DNA from: Flavobacterium enshiense DK69
Lineage (GTDB): Bacteria > Bacteroidota > Bacteroidia > Flavobacteriales > Flavobacteriaceae
Reading direction: 5' to 3'
Assembly: GCF_000498495.1 (NCBI RefSeq)
Contig: NZ_AVCS01000016.1
Coordinates: 1-64,000 of the forward strand
DNA: 64,000 nt
The notes under the pieces are model-generated. The model did no database searches and had not been told where the DNA came from. It saw only the letters and a list, made by a program, of their open reading frames with translations. How positions within the stretch are numbered: the stretch's first letter is position 1; each line of letters starts with the position of its first letter. Below are positions 11,497-20,440 of the stretch, piece after piece. A program made the position numbers and the translations under genes.

Positions 11497-14346
11497 ATGA
11501 AAACAGATGCATTTGCTTTAAGACACATCGGTCCGAGAGAATCGGATTTACAACACATGTTCAAAGCCATTGGCGTTAAGGACATGGACCAATTGCTTTA
11601 CGAAACTTTTCCTGACGGAATCCGTTTAAAACAAGATTTACAGTTAGACCCTGCCATGACGGAATATGAGTATTTAACTCACATAGCTCAGTTAGGCACA
11701 AAAAATAAAGTATTCAAATCGTATATCGGTTTAGGATACCACCCAGCGATCGTTCCACCGGCTATCCAAAGAAACATTTTCGAAAACCCGGGATGGTACA
11801 CGGCTTATACTCCGTATCAGGCTGAAATCGCACAAGGCCGTTTAGAGGCTTTGTTGAACTTCCAGACTATGGTTATCGAATTGACCGGAATGGAAATCGC
11901 CAATGCATCACTTCTTGATGAAGGAACAGCTGCAGCGGAAGCAATGACGTTACTTTTTGACGTAAGAACGCGCGACCAAAAGAAAAACAACGTTAACAAA
12001 TTCTTCGTTTCGGAAGAAATTTTGCCACAAACGTTATCGATTTTACAAACTCGATCGACTCCTTTAAACATTGAGTTAGTTGTCGGCAATCATGAAACTT
12101 TTGATTTTTCAGAAGATTTCTTCGGGGCAATGTTACAATATCCTGGTAAATACGGACAAGTTTTCGATTACGCAGGTTTCATCAATACAGCAAAATCAAA
12201 AGAAATTAAAGTAGCCGTTGCTGCTGATATCTTATCGTTAGCAAAATTAACTTCTCCTGGAGAATTAGGTGCTGACGTAGTAGTTGGTACTACACAGCGT
12301 TTCGGTATCCCGATGGGTTACGGAGGTCCTCACGCAGGTTACTTCGCAACTAAAGAAGAGTACAAACGTTCGATGCCAGGTAGAATTATTGGAGTTTCTA
12401 TCGATGTAAACGGAAACCGCGCCTTACGTATGGCATTAGGTACTCGTGAGCAGCATATCAAACGTGAAAAAGCAACTTCTAACATCTGTACCGCTCAGGT
12501 ATTGTTAGCGGTTATGGCGGGAATGTATGCTGTTTACCACGGTCCGAAAGGATTACAGTACATCGCTGATAAAGTACACGCTTCGGCAGTTACTACTGCA
12601 AAAGCATTATCAGTTATCGGTGTAAATCAAGTGAACGCTGCTTTCTTCGATACTATTTTAGTGAAAGCTGACGCTGCTAAAGTAAGAGCTATCGCTGAGA
12701 AAAACGAAGTAAACTTCTTCTACCCGAACAGCGAAAGCGTTTCAATCTCTTTCAACGAAACGACTTCAATTTCCGACATCAACACTATCGTTGCTATTTT
12801 CGCGGAAGCGGCTGGAAAATCAGCAGTTCACGTTTCTGAATTAGCTTCTGAAACTCACTTACCGGAAAAATTAATCCGTACCTCATCGTTCTTACAACAC
12901 GAGGTATTCAACAACCATCATTCTGAAAGCCAGTTGATGCGTTATATCAAAAAATTAGAGCGTAAAGACTTATCATTGAACCACTCGATGATTTCTTTAG
13001 GTTCTTGTACGATGAAATTGAACGCTGCCGCAGAAATGTTGCCGCTTTCAATGCCAAACTGGAACAGCATGCACCCGTTCGCTCCTGCTGATCAAGCACA
13101 AGGTTACCTGACAATGCTTAAAAAATTAGAAGAGCAATTGAATGTGGTTACAGGTTTCAAAGGAACTTCGTTACAGCCAAACTCGGGAGCACAAGGTGAA
13201 TACGCAGGATTGATGGCAATTCGCGCTTACCACATCGCTCGCGGTGAAGGACACCGTAATGTATGTTTGATCCCATCTTCTGCTCACGGAACCAACCCGG
13301 CTTCTGCAGCTATGGCGGGAATGAAAATCATCGTAACTAAAACTACTCCGGAAGGAAACATCGACGTAGAAGATTTAAGAGCAAGAGCTATCGAACACAA
13401 AGACGACTTGTCTTGTTTGATGGTAACTTACCCTTCTACTCACGGGGTTTACGAATCTTCGATCATTGAAATCACTAAACTAATCCACGAAAACGGCGGA
13501 TTGGTATATATGGACGGTGCCAACATGAACGCACAGGTAGGTCTAACAAACCCTGCTACTATTGGTGCTGACGTTTGTCACTTGAACTTACACAAAACTT
13601 TCGCTATCCCTCACGGTGGTGGTGGACCTGGAGTTGGACCAATCTGCGTAAACGAGAAATTGGTTGACTTCTTACCAACTAACCCTGTAGTTGCTACAGG
13701 TGGTAAAGACGCTATCTCTGCTATCTCTGCTGCGCCTTATGGTTCTGCTTTGGTATGTTTGATTTCTTACGGTTACATCTGTATGTTAGGTGCTGAAGGT
13801 TTACGCTCTTCTACCGAGCATGCTATTTTAAATGCTAACTACATGAAAGCGCGTTTCGAAGGTCACTACCCTATCCTTTATTCAGGAGAAATGGGACGTG
13901 CAGCTCACGAAATGATCTTGGATTGCCGTGAGTTTAAACAAAACGGAATCGAAGTAGGTGATATCGCAAAACGTTTAATGGACTACGGTTTCCACGCACC
14001 AACAGTATCGTTCCCGGTAGCGGGTACTTTAATGGTTGAGCCAACTGAATCTGAAGATTTAGCCGAATTAGACCGTTTCTGTGACGCGTTGATTTCCATC
14101 AGAAAAGAAATAGAAGTTGCTTCTGCAGATGACACTAACAACCCATTGAAAAATGCTCCTCACACGTTGGCTATGCTAACTGCTGAGCGTTGGGACTTCC
14201 CTTACTCAAGAGAGAAAGCGGCGTATCCGTTGGAGTACATTGCCGATAACAAATTCTGGCCTTCTGTTCGTCGTGTTGACGATGCTTACGGAGACAGAAA
14301 CCTTGTTTGTTCTTGCGCACCAATTGAGGCTTATATCGAGAATTAA
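11497..14346 (+). CDS. gcvP: Glycine dehydrogenase (decarboxylating), glycine cleavage P protein
   Basis: The PLP enzyme that decarboxylates glycine and transfers the aminomethyl group to lipoylated H protein. At 949 residues it is full length for the one-chain form. The N-terminal half shows GLGYHPAIVPPAIQRNIFENPGWYTAYTPYQ split over residues about 75-105; the C-terminal half has SLGSCTMKLNAAAEM and SAHGTNPASAAMAGM. The PLP lysine is K700 in HLNLHKTFAIPHGGGGPG. The C-terminus RRVDDAYGDRNLVC is typical. Codon choice is notably even and biased (TTA, GGT, CAC), as in a highly expressed gene. The other cleavage-system genes (gcvT, gcvH) are not in the window. A strong terminator follows, so it appears monocistronic. 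Confidence 0.97.
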   Translation: MKTDAFALRHIGPRESDLQHMFKAIGVKDMDQLLYETFPDGIRLKQDLQLDPAMTEYEYLTHIAQLGTKNKVFKSYIGLGYHPAIVPPAIQRNIFENPGWYTAYTPYQAEIAQGRLEALLNFQTMVIELTGMEIANASLLDEGTAAAEAMTLLFDVRTRDQKKNNVNKFFVSEEILPQTLSILQTRSTPLNIELVVGNHETFDFSEDFFGAMLQYPGKYGQVFDYAGFINTAKSKEIKVAVAADILSLAKLTSPGELGADVVVGTTQRFGIPMGYGGPHAGYFATKEEYKRSMPGRIIGVSIDVNGNRALRMALGTREQHIKREKATSNICTAQVLLAVMAGMYAVYHGPKGLQYIADKVHASAVTTAKALSVIGVNQVNAAFFDTILVKADAAKVRAIAEKNEVNFFYPNSESVSISFNETTSISDINTIVAIFAEAAGKSAVHVSELASETHLPEKLIRTSSFLQHEVFNNHHSESQLMRYIKKLERKDLSLNHSMISLGSCTMKLNAAAEMLPLSMPNWNSMHPFAPADQAQGYLTMLKKLEEQLNVVTGFKGTSLQPNSGAQGEYAGLMAIRAYHIARGEGHRNVCLIPSSAHGTNPASAAMAGMKIIVTKTTPEGNIDVEDLRARAIEHKDDLSCLMVTYPSTHGVYESSIIEITKLIHENGGLVYMDGANMNAQVGLTNPATIGADVCHLNLHKTFAIPHGGGGPGVGPICVNEKLVDFLPTNPVVATGGKDAISAISAAPYGSALVCLISYGYICMLGAEGLRSSTEHAILNANYMKARFEGHYPILYSGEMGRAAHEMILDCREFKQNGIEVGDIAKRLMDYGFHAPTVSFPVAGTLMVEPTESEDLAELDRFCDALISIRKEIEVASADDTNNPLKNAPHTLAMLTAERWDFPYSREKAAYPLEYIADNKFWPSVRRVDDAYGDRNLVCSCAPIEAYIEN

Positions 14347-14371
14347 TATTTATACGATTTTTTAAATCAAG

Positions 14372-14404
14372 AAACCCTTTCGGAAACGGAAGGGTTTTCT
14401 TTTT
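14372..14404 (+). terminator. Intrinsic terminator after gcvP
   Basis: Hairpin AAACCCTT / AAGGGTTT (14372-14379 and 14390-14397), extended inward by a T-G pair and two CG pairs to a GAAA tetraloop, followed by TCTTTTT. It lies about 25 bases after the gcvP stop. Confidence 0.85.
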
Positions 14405-14565
14405 GAACACAATCAAAACATTTTAGCTACAAACTAAAAAATAAAAACACATTTAATACTCTCACTAATTTTACTCTAATTTTTTTGTAAAAAAAGGTTA
14501 GAAAACTAATTTTTAAACAGTAACTCCGACAGATTTCTTACCTTAGTGCGGTTAAAACTCAGGCC

Positions 14566-15624
14566 ATGGCTATAAAAATAACGGGATCAGGAAGTTACAT
14601 CCCAACACAAGTTGTTACGAATACCGATTTTGCACGTCATCAGTTTCTAAATGAGGACGGTTCTACTTTTGCCGTTCCCAATGATGTAATTGCCGAAAAA
14701 TTTCTGGACATTACCGGAATTGAGGAACGCCGTTATGTAGAAAATAATTTAAATACTTCTGACATTGCTTTCTTTGCCGGCGAAAAAGCCATCGAAAATG
14801 CTAATCTGGACAAGGAAACACTGGATTACATCATTGTAGCCCATAATTTTGGCGATGTCAGGCACGGCGCCATTCAAAGTGATACCGTACCCAGTGTGGC
14901 ATCACGCGTTAAAAACAAACTGAAAATAAAAAACCCAAAATGTGTTGCTTACGATGTTATGTTCGGTTGTCCGGGCTGGATCGAAGGCATGATTCAGGCA
15001 CAAGCGTTCATCAGAGCCGGCATGGCAAAAAAATGTCTGGTAATCGGTGCCGAAACCCTTTCCAGGGTGGTGGACATACACGACAGGGACAGCATGATTT
15101 ATTCGGATGGTGCAGGCGCTACCGTCCTGGAGCTAACGGAAGGTGACGACGGAATCCTTTCACACGAAACCGCTTCTTTTACTTATGAAGAAAGCAACTT
15201 CTTATTCTTCGAAAAATCCTATAATAAAGACCATAACCCCGATGTCCGCTACATAAAAATGCACGGGCGTAAGATTTATGAATTTGCTTTGAATCAAGTA
15301 CCGGCAGCCATGAAATCCTGCCTGGAAAAAAGCGGTATCCCAATTGCTGACCTAAAAAAAATCCTGATTCATCAGGCGAATGAAAAAATGGACGAAGCCA
15401 TCGTACAGCGTTTCTATAAATTATACCAGCTTACACCTCCTGAGAATGTAATGCCCATGAACATTAAAAAACTGGGCAACAGCAGTGTGGCTACCGTCCC
15501 TACCCTATACGATTTGATCTTGAAAGGCGAAATTGAAAATCAGGAGATAAACAAGGGCGACGTAATTCTATTCGCTTCGGTAGGTGCGGGAATGAACATT
15601 AATGCGTTTGTGTATCGTTTTTAG
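14566..15624 (+). CDS. 3-oxoacyl-ACP synthase III (FabH/KAS III-like) family protein
   Basis: A thiolase-fold condensing enzyme of 352 residues. The nucleophile is C135 in DVMFGCPGW, the His is H269 in LIHQANEKM and the Asn is N305 in LGNSSVATVPT, so the Cys-His-Asn triad of KAS III is complete. The spacing and the N-terminus (ITGSGSYIPTQVVTN) are typical of FabH-like enzymes. The family condenses acyl-CoA with malonyl-ACP, but flavobacteria carry several paralogues. The insertion LNEDGSTFAVPNDVIAEKF near residues 25-45 is a feature I associate with this divergent group rather than housekeeping FabH. No fatty-acid gene is adjacent, so the exact substrate is unknown. A TTACCTTAG segment about 25 bases upstream may be its promoter. 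Confidence 0.88.
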   Translation: MAIKITGSGSYIPTQVVTNTDFARHQFLNEDGSTFAVPNDVIAEKFLDITGIEERRYVENNLNTSDIAFFAGEKAIENANLDKETLDYIIVAHNFGDVRHGAIQSDTVPSVASRVKNKLKIKNPKCVAYDVMFGCPGWIEGMIQAQAFIRAGMAKKCLVIGAETLSRVVDIHDRDSMIYSDGAGATVLELTEGDDGILSHETASFTYEESNFLFFEKSYNKDHNPDVRYIKMHGRKIYEFALNQVPAAMKSCLEKSGIPIADLKKILIHQANEKMDEAIVQRFYKLYQLTPPENVMPMNIKKLGNSSVATVPTLYDLILKGEIENQEINKGDVILFASVGAGMNINAFVYRF

Positions 15625-15636
15625 GGAAAGGGAGAA

Positions 15637-15751
15637 GCAGTTAGCAGTTAGCAGTTAGCAGTTAGCAATTAGCAGTTAGCAGTTAGCAGTTAGCAGTTAG
15701 CAGTTAGCAGTTAGCAGTTAGCAGTTAGCAGTTAGCAGTTAGCAGTTAGCA
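15637..15751. repeat. Heptanucleotide tandem array (GCAGTTA)n
   Basis: About 16 uninterrupted copies of GCAGTTA with a single G-to-A variant near 15667. It begins 12 bases after the ketosynthase stop codon. It does not encode a protein in the plus direction because TTAG runs create stops. Confidence 0.97.
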
Positions 15752-15804
15752 AAATTAAAAAAGGGAAACTTCTAAACCTTAATCAACACTTAGATATTTC
15801 ATAT

Positions 15805-15839
15805 AAAAAAGGGCTACTCGTTTGAGACAGCCCTTTTTC
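15805..15839. terminator. Bidirectional terminator between convergent genes
   Basis: AAAAAGGGCT / AGCCCTTTTT inverted repeat (15806-15815 and 15829-15838) with a 13-base loop and A and T runs on both sides. It lies between the ketosynthase (plus) and the frameshifted gene (minus), whose last codons run into the stem. Confidence 0.75.
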
Positions 15840-16267
15840 TATATTCTATTTTCTTTTTTATAAAGTCGCTTTGTGTGTGGTTACTCCCAGCAATGAAAGC
15901 TTCTACTTCTTCCAGTTCGCGGTTAATACGGTTTAAATCAAGTTGCTTTTCCAGTAAGGCTACAGAACCATAGCTTTCCTGACGGTTTTCCAACACGAAT
16001 TGTCTGTATTCCAATCTTTTTTTTCTTTTTAATCGCATCTTGTTTGGTAGGGCCTGCCGGCAAATTGTCAATCATGATTTGAATGGCAGCAAGTTCGGCG
16101 ATTACCCCTTGCAAAACAGCTCCGATTTCTACCGAAGTATCTCCGTAATCGGAAACCGAGTGTTCCTCATTCAATTTCTTTAAAGTCAGGTCTGCTTTTT
16201 CTTTGGAAGCCCATGTTAATAAAAAATCGCAATCTGGTGCATTCTCAATTCTACTAAATGAATACAT
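15814..16267 (-). pseudogene. Small hypothetical gene split by a +1 frameshift in an A8 run
   Basis: Two overlapping minus-strand frames form one protein. The first (from the ATG at 16267) reads normally to PTKQDAIKKKK. The second continues as RLEYRQFVLENRQESYG... and ends at 15814. Skipping one base of the A8 run (plus-strand T run at 16017-16024) joins them into about 150 residues. The product is rich in Glu, Lys and Leu, probably helical, and I do not recognise it. It lies 154 bases downstream of the HTH gene on the same strand. It may be a pseudogene, a phase-variable gene, a programmed slippage site, or a sequencing error in a homopolymer; I cannot decide. Confidence 0.6.
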
Positions 16268-16421
16268 AATTTAATTTTTAAAAAGTCAATAATACTCTTA
16301 CAGTTTTCAAAGACGATACCAAAAATTTCTAACAAAAACTACTTACATAAATTTTAACACATTATAAGAAAATATTTCTTTTTAAAATTTGATTTAGAGA
16401 ATTTATTTTTAATTATTTTTC

Positions 16422-16937
16422 CTACAGATTTAATTTTTTCTCCATTTTTAATTTTAACATTTCGAGCGTTTCCTTCTGCAACTGTAGTAGCTCCAGCTTG
16501 TGTAAACTGTGACGGCTGAGCGTTCTTGTTGCTCGTGTTTTGATAATCTTTATAAGATCTGGCGACACGGCATACTCTTCTTGGTTGGCTAAAAACTCCA
16601 CCACCTTTAAGGCTACCAGACATTCTTGACGATGGTTCTCTACTATACCGATTTCCCTTTCGGTGCGGAGCAGCTTTATCTGCACCTTTTGATATTCGCG
16701 TTTTAGCTTTTCCTTTGCTTTATGCTGTTCCTCTTTTAGGAGTTGCTGACCTTCTTTTGATACTTTTTCATTCTGTGTGCCCTGCAATAAGGCACCAAAT
16801 TGTTGTTGGGCATGCAGTGGCAGACTACGGTCACCGGATTTGAACATCGTCCATTGGGTTCTGTGTATACCCAAAAGCATACCCATTTCCTCTTGGTTTA
16901 ATCCTAGAATATTTTTTAGCTCGGGCGTTTTTTTCAT
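16422..16937 (-). CDS. HTH-domain protein with long coiled-coil tail
   Basis: 171 residues. Residues about 8-50 (NILGLNQEEMGMLLGIHRTQWTMFKSG) fit a XRE-like helix-turn-helix, with MGMLLGIHRTQWTMFKSG as the turn and recognition helix. The rest (about residues 60-171) is charged, heptad-like helix, probably a coiled coil for dimerisation. GACAC/GTGTC repeats immediately upstream overlap a consensus -7 box, suggesting it represses its own transcription (inference). It precedes the frameshifted small gene on the same strand and may be co-transcribed with it. Its targets are unknown. Confidence 0.7.
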   Translation of the reverse strand: MKKTPELKNILGLNQEEMGMLLGIHRTQWTMFKSGDRSLPLHAQQQFGALLQGTQNEKVSKEGQQLLKEEQHKAKEKLKREYQKVQIKLLRTEREIGIVENHRQECLVALKVVEFLANQEEYAVSPDLIKIIKTRATRTLSRHSLHKLELLQLQKETLEMLKLKMEKKLNL

Positions 16938-17014
16938 TTGTGTCCTTTTTTTTATTTTTCAAATATAGACACAAAAAGTGTGTCCTTTTTCTGAAAAAAA
17001 ATATTTGGACACAA
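16937..17014 (-). promoter_or_regulatory. Promoter with GACAC/GTGTC operator repeats for the HTH gene
   Basis: The -7 box is TATATTTG on the minus strand (16960-16967). Around it are TGTGTCC at 16939-16945, an inverted repeat GACAC-N7-GTGTC at 16968-16984, and GGACACA at 17007-17013. Three arms in about 75 bases flanking the promoter suggest an operator for the HTH protein. Confidence 0.55.
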
Positions 17015-17052
17015 GTATTGCATGTAACATTCTATAAATGTACTTTCAAAAA

Positions 17053-17100
17053 ATCACCAAGTTTAGTGATTGTGTAGGTTAATTTTTATGATTACGTTTG
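17053..17100 (+). promoter_or_regulatory. Type D promoter/operator module, copy 1
   Basis: ATCAC (17053-17057) and GTGAT (17066-17070) form an inverted repeat whose right end overlaps a TTG (17070-17072). Exactly 20 bases later is TACGTTTG (17093-17100), a consensus -7 box. The secreted propeller-like gene starts 194 bases downstream. Confidence 0.65.
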
Positions 17101-17189
17101 CTAAATATAACAAAAAATAACTCTATTGAGGTATCAGTCTCAACATTGCACATGACTACTATACCACAAATTACCATTTAGCTTAATGA

Positions 17190-17236
17190 ATAAATCTTAC
17201 TTTTCGTTTCTAAAAAGAGGGATTTATTGAATATAT
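17190..17236 (+). repeat. Short upstream repeat shared with 19054-19100
   Basis: A segment with AAATCTTACTT, then TTTCT and AAAGAG, then TTATTG recurs with small changes at 19054-19100. Each copy lies 40-60 bases before a plus-strand gene start, so it may be a leader or promoter module. Confidence 0.4.
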
Positions 17237-17293
17237 AAACGAGTTACAAGCTATTTTAGGACAATACAATATGATATAATAAAAAAAGAAAAG

Positions 17294-18847
17294 ATGAATA
17301 AATTTAAAATCTTATTACTATTACTTTTAGTTACACCAATTGTAAATTCCCAAGTACCAAATATAGTTTGGAGGAAATATTACGGAGGAAATAGCGGTGA
17401 AGCAACATCAATATTAAAGACTTCTGATGGAGGCTACGTTATTGCAGGCATAGCCGAAAACTCACATTCTGAAGCAGTGGATTTTCACGGCAGTCGGGAT
17501 GGATTTATAGTTAAACTAAATTCTTTGTATGAATTAGAATGGTCTAAATGTTATGGAACTCAAGGACTAGATGAAATCAAAGAAATAAAGCAAACTAGCG
17601 ATGGTGGGTACATTTTTACAGGACATACGAGTTTACCTTATCAACCTGGTTCAACACTAACTGATTTTTGGATCGTTAAAATTGATAGTTTAGGCAATGT
17701 GATCTGGGAAAAACGATATGGGGGTACAAATGAAGATTATGCAAAAAGTGTCTGTGAGATTAGTACAGGTGGATACCTTGTAACAGGCAGTTCTCGATCT
17801 GCCGATGGGCATGTAGGTTCAAGTTTTGGATATGATGATTATTGGGTACTTAAACTCGACATTAATGGCAACATAATATTTAGCAAAATATATGGAGGCC
17901 CTAGAAATGATTATGGCATGTCATCAGTTGTAAACCAAGATGGTAGCTATGTCGTATTGGGAGAGGCATTTTCTTATACTGGCCAAGTAATTTGTAGGAA
18001 CCCTTCTACTTGTGAATCAGATTTTTGGGTTGTAAAGTGTAACAACTCTGGTAATATTATATGGACAAAATGTTTTGGTCCCAATTATTCAGGCTCAAAT
18101 TATTTCAGTACTCCACATAAAATTATCAAAACAACTGACGGCGGGTATGTACTTATTGGTAGGGGCAATAGTGGCGATAACCCTCAAGGAGCTACCGATT
18201 TTTGGGTGATTAAAATTGATTCTAACGGCAACCTACAATGGAAAAACTCTTATGGTGGCACTGAACATGACAAAGCCTTATCTATAAAACAAACTGTGGA
18301 TGGTGGTTATATTGTTGTAGGCTCATCATACTCTTCCGATGGTCAAGTAACTGTCAATCTTGGTCAATATAGTGTTGAGAATGGCTGGATTATAAAAATA
18401 AATAATAATGGCGTATTACAATGGCAAAAAACTGTCGGAAGTAGTTTCTTCGGATATGACCATTTAAGCGACGTAGTTGAGGTTGGTACAAATGAATTTA
18501 TTGCTGTTGGAAAATCGGGCAACTCCAACGATGACTGCTTTGAAAGCAACGGTAGAGGTTTTTGGGTAACTAAATTAGCTACTGGCACTTTAAATAGTGA
18601 AAATTTTCAGTTTACAGATTTTGAAATCTATCCAAATCCAACTGAAAATTTATTGAAATTCAGGTCCAATTCAAATGAAATAGTTTCTAAAGTAATCATC
18701 CATGATATAAGTGGAAGAAAAGTTTTTGAGTTAAACTCTGAAAATATAACTGAAGTCGATATTACAACATTAACAAAAGGTGTTTATACTATAACTATTT
18801 CAAACAAAAATTATTCAAACTCAAGAAAAATTATTAAAAAACAATAA
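17294..18847 (+). CDS. Secreted beta-propeller-like protein with T9SS sorting domain
   Basis: 517 residues with an N-terminal signal peptide (KILLLLLLVTPIVNS). About seven repeats of 50-60 residues follow, each with the pattern DGGYxxxG, DFWxxKxDxxGN and WxKxYGG; such repeats are expected to fold as propeller blades. From about residue 440 comes a type A C-terminal sorting domain (FEIYPNPTENLLKF, ending GVYTITISNKNYSNSRKIIKK), so export by the type IX system is likely. No catalytic residues are recognised. It is transcribed alone, from a type D module, and ends before the first copy of the ACTACAAC terminator family. Confidence 0.85.
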   Translation: MNKFKILLLLLLVTPIVNSQVPNIVWRKYYGGNSGEATSILKTSDGGYVIAGIAENSHSEAVDFHGSRDGFIVKLNSLYELEWSKCYGTQGLDEIKEIKQTSDGGYIFTGHTSLPYQPGSTLTDFWIVKIDSLGNVIWEKRYGGTNEDYAKSVCEISTGGYLVTGSSRSADGHVGSSFGYDDYWVLKLDINGNIIFSKIYGGPRNDYGMSSVVNQDGSYVVLGEAFSYTGQVICRNPSTCESDFWVVKCNNSGNIIWTKCFGPNYSGSNYFSTPHKIIKTTDGGYVLIGRGNSGDNPQGATDFWVIKIDSNGNLQWKNSYGGTEHDKALSIKQTVDGGYIVVGSSYSSDGQVTVNLGQYSVENGWIIKINNNGVLQWQKTVGSSFFGYDHLSDVVEVGTNEFIAVGKSGNSNDDCFESNGRGFWVTKLATGTLNSENFQFTDFEIYPNPTENLLKFRSNSNEIVSKVIIHDISGRKVFELNSENITEVDITTLTKGVYTITISNKNYSNSRKIIKKQ

Positions 18848-18900
18848 TTCCCCTTACGCTCGCGCGAGCAGGATGCTCGTCCCAACAAACAAAATAAATA

Positions 18901-18933
18901 AAAAACTACAACCGTAAAAAGTTGTAGTTTTTT
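18901..18933 (+). terminator. ACTACAAC hairpin terminator, copy 1
   Basis: AAAAACTACAAC / GTTGTAGTTTTTT stem with loop CGTAAAAA and a T tail. It is one of five complete copies (18901, 23107, 23932, 25753, 31494) and one truncated copy (21131), each following an accessory gene. Confidence 0.85.
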
Positions 18934-19053
18934 ATTGTAAAGACGGTTACACGCTACAGCATTTACATATATAACACAAATAAATCATGTAGTTATAAAA
19001 AATTTTAACAAAAATTTTAAACATTTATCATCTATTACTATTTTAGTACAAAG

Positions 19054-19100
19054 GACAAATCTTACTTATTACTTTCTTTAAAGAGAGGTGTATTGTAACT
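19054..19100 (+). repeat. Short upstream repeat shared with 17190-17236
   Basis: CAAATCTTACTT, then CTTTCTTTAAAGAG, then GTATTG, matching the copy upstream of the propeller gene. The gap 18848-19136 otherwise holds a GAGCAGGATGCTCG palindrome-like patch (about 18865-18880), terminator copy 1 and AT-rich sequence with a TATTTTAG box near 19041. Confidence 0.4.
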
Positions 19101-19136
19101 ATAATCTAGTTGACTGCAAACGTAAAAAACATTAAG

Positions 19137-20225
19137 ATGAATAAAGAAAAATGGGAAGAAATATGCTTTTTGCTATCTGAAAGTATAGTGACTGCAATTA
19201 GCGAAAGTGATTTTGAACAAAATATAATTCAAGCTTTAAGAGTTTTGAATTGGAAGGCATATTCAGGGGATTTTCAAATTCGTCCTTCTTTTCATATTGG
19301 TGCATCAAATAGAATCACGCCTGACATAGTTATCAATTCGCCAGAAAAAAGAAACTTATTCGTAATTGAAATCAAACAACCAAACATACAGTTGAATACT
19401 AAATTTCAGCAACAATTATTTTCTTACATGCGTCAATTAAAACTTGAATATGGTGTTTTAATTGGTCAAGAAATCCAAATTTTTTATGATGGAGATTTAA
19501 CAGAACACGAAGACCCAGTTTTACTTGAAACTATTGAATTTGAAAAAGAAAGTGAAAAAGGGGTGAAATTTGTGGAGCTATTTAGTAAAGAGAATTTTAG
19601 TTATGATTCATTGAAAATATTTACGCAAAATTCACTTGACAAAATCAACAGAGGAACTGAGCAAAAAATATTGTGGGAGAAAATTTTATCGCCCGATTAC
19701 GAATTGAAAGTTTTAGAATTAATCAAGCTGGACTTTCTAAATAAATACGATGGAGAAATAATCGACAACGTGCTGCAAGGTTTATCAGTAAACATTACAG
19801 CGAAAAATACAACTGAAAATGGGATACCAAAAATTCAAGAAAATATCTACAAACAATTTGAAAGTAAAAACACTAAAGACCATACAAGATACATTATCAA
19901 TGGAATGGGAACAAAACTTGCAAAAAACAGATTTGTTTTAGAATTTATTAGAGCTTTCTTGAAAGAAAACCCTTTAGATTTTAGAAGTCTTAAAAATGTT
20001 TTTCGAGATGAATATCAAGGTTCAACTGGTGTAATTAATAAACTTGAATTGGTTGAAACAAAATATGCTAATAAATCAAACAAAAGACACTTTACCGGAA
20101 ATGAAGATATTTTGACAAGCAGTGATAATGTGAAGTTTGTAGTTTCGACAGAATGGGGAAAGGGAAATATTGAAAATATTGTTGATTTGGCAAGAAAAAA
20201 AGGGTTTAAAATTGAAGAAGTTTAA
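19137..20225 (+). CDS. PD-(D/E)XK nuclease-domain protein (HsdR N-terminus-like)
   Basis: 362 residues. The N-terminal 120 residues carry a PD-(D/E)XK core: E27, D63 in TPDIVI, then E78 and K80 in VIEIKQP, as in the N-terminal nuclease domain of type I restriction R subunits. No helicase motifs, methylase or specificity gene is nearby, so it is not a type I system. The C-terminal part is charged and unrecognised, except that DFRSLKNVFRDEYQG could be a small DNA-binding unit. The open frame begins at a TTG at 19110; I use the ATG at 19137. It may be a solitary defence or repair nuclease. It is followed by the palindromic element R1. Confidence 0.7.
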   Translation: MNKEKWEEICFLLSESIVTAISESDFEQNIIQALRVLNWKAYSGDFQIRPSFHIGASNRITPDIVINSPEKRNLFVIEIKQPNIQLNTKFQQQLFSYMRQLKLEYGVLIGQEIQIFYDGDLTEHEDPVLLETIEFEKESEKGVKFVELFSKENFSYDSLKIFTQNSLDKINRGTEQKILWEKILSPDYELKVLELIKLDFLNKYDGEIIDNVLQGLSVNITAKNTTENGIPKIQENIYKQFESKNTKDHTRYIINGMGTKLAKNRFVLEFIRAFLKENPLDFRSLKNVFRDEYQGSTGVINKLELVETKYANKSNKRHFTGNEDILTSSDNVKFVVSTEWGKGNIENIVDLARKKGFKIEEV

Positions 20226-20260
20226 ACTGAAAAATTTAGATAAAACTAGCAACTAACAAC

Positions 20261-20439
20261 GCCCGCTGCGCAAAGTCTGACTACGTCGAACCACTTTGTT
20301 AGGTTTCCCGACTTTACGCAAAGATTTTTATCAATAATACCAAAAAGCGATAAACATAAAAGCCACGACTTAACGTTGTGGCTTTTTACATTTGTTTGAC
20401 AAATGCTTCCACAAAGCCAAGAGACTTTGCGGAGCGAGG
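20261..20439 (-). repeat. R element copy 1 (inverted orientation)
   Basis: About 180 bases that match copies R2 (21155), R3 (22926) and R4 (27044) when reversed. From outside in it has a GCGCAAAGTC/GACTTTGCG-type arm, a GACTACGTCGAACC patch with GTTAGGT, and a central hairpin AAAGCCACGAC / GTTGTGGCTTTTT (20358-20387) that is a bidirectional terminator for the nuclease gene (plus) and DinB (minus). Confidence 0.75.
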
Positions 20440-20440
20440 A

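Noticed and set aside
15637..15751. Possible CRISPR array
   Set aside because: The units are 7 bases, contiguous, without spacers, and no cas gene is present.
16354..16623. An 89-residue minus-strand frame overlapping the HTH gene
   Set aside because: It is in a different frame of the same strand as the HTH gene, is compositionally odd, and has no motif.
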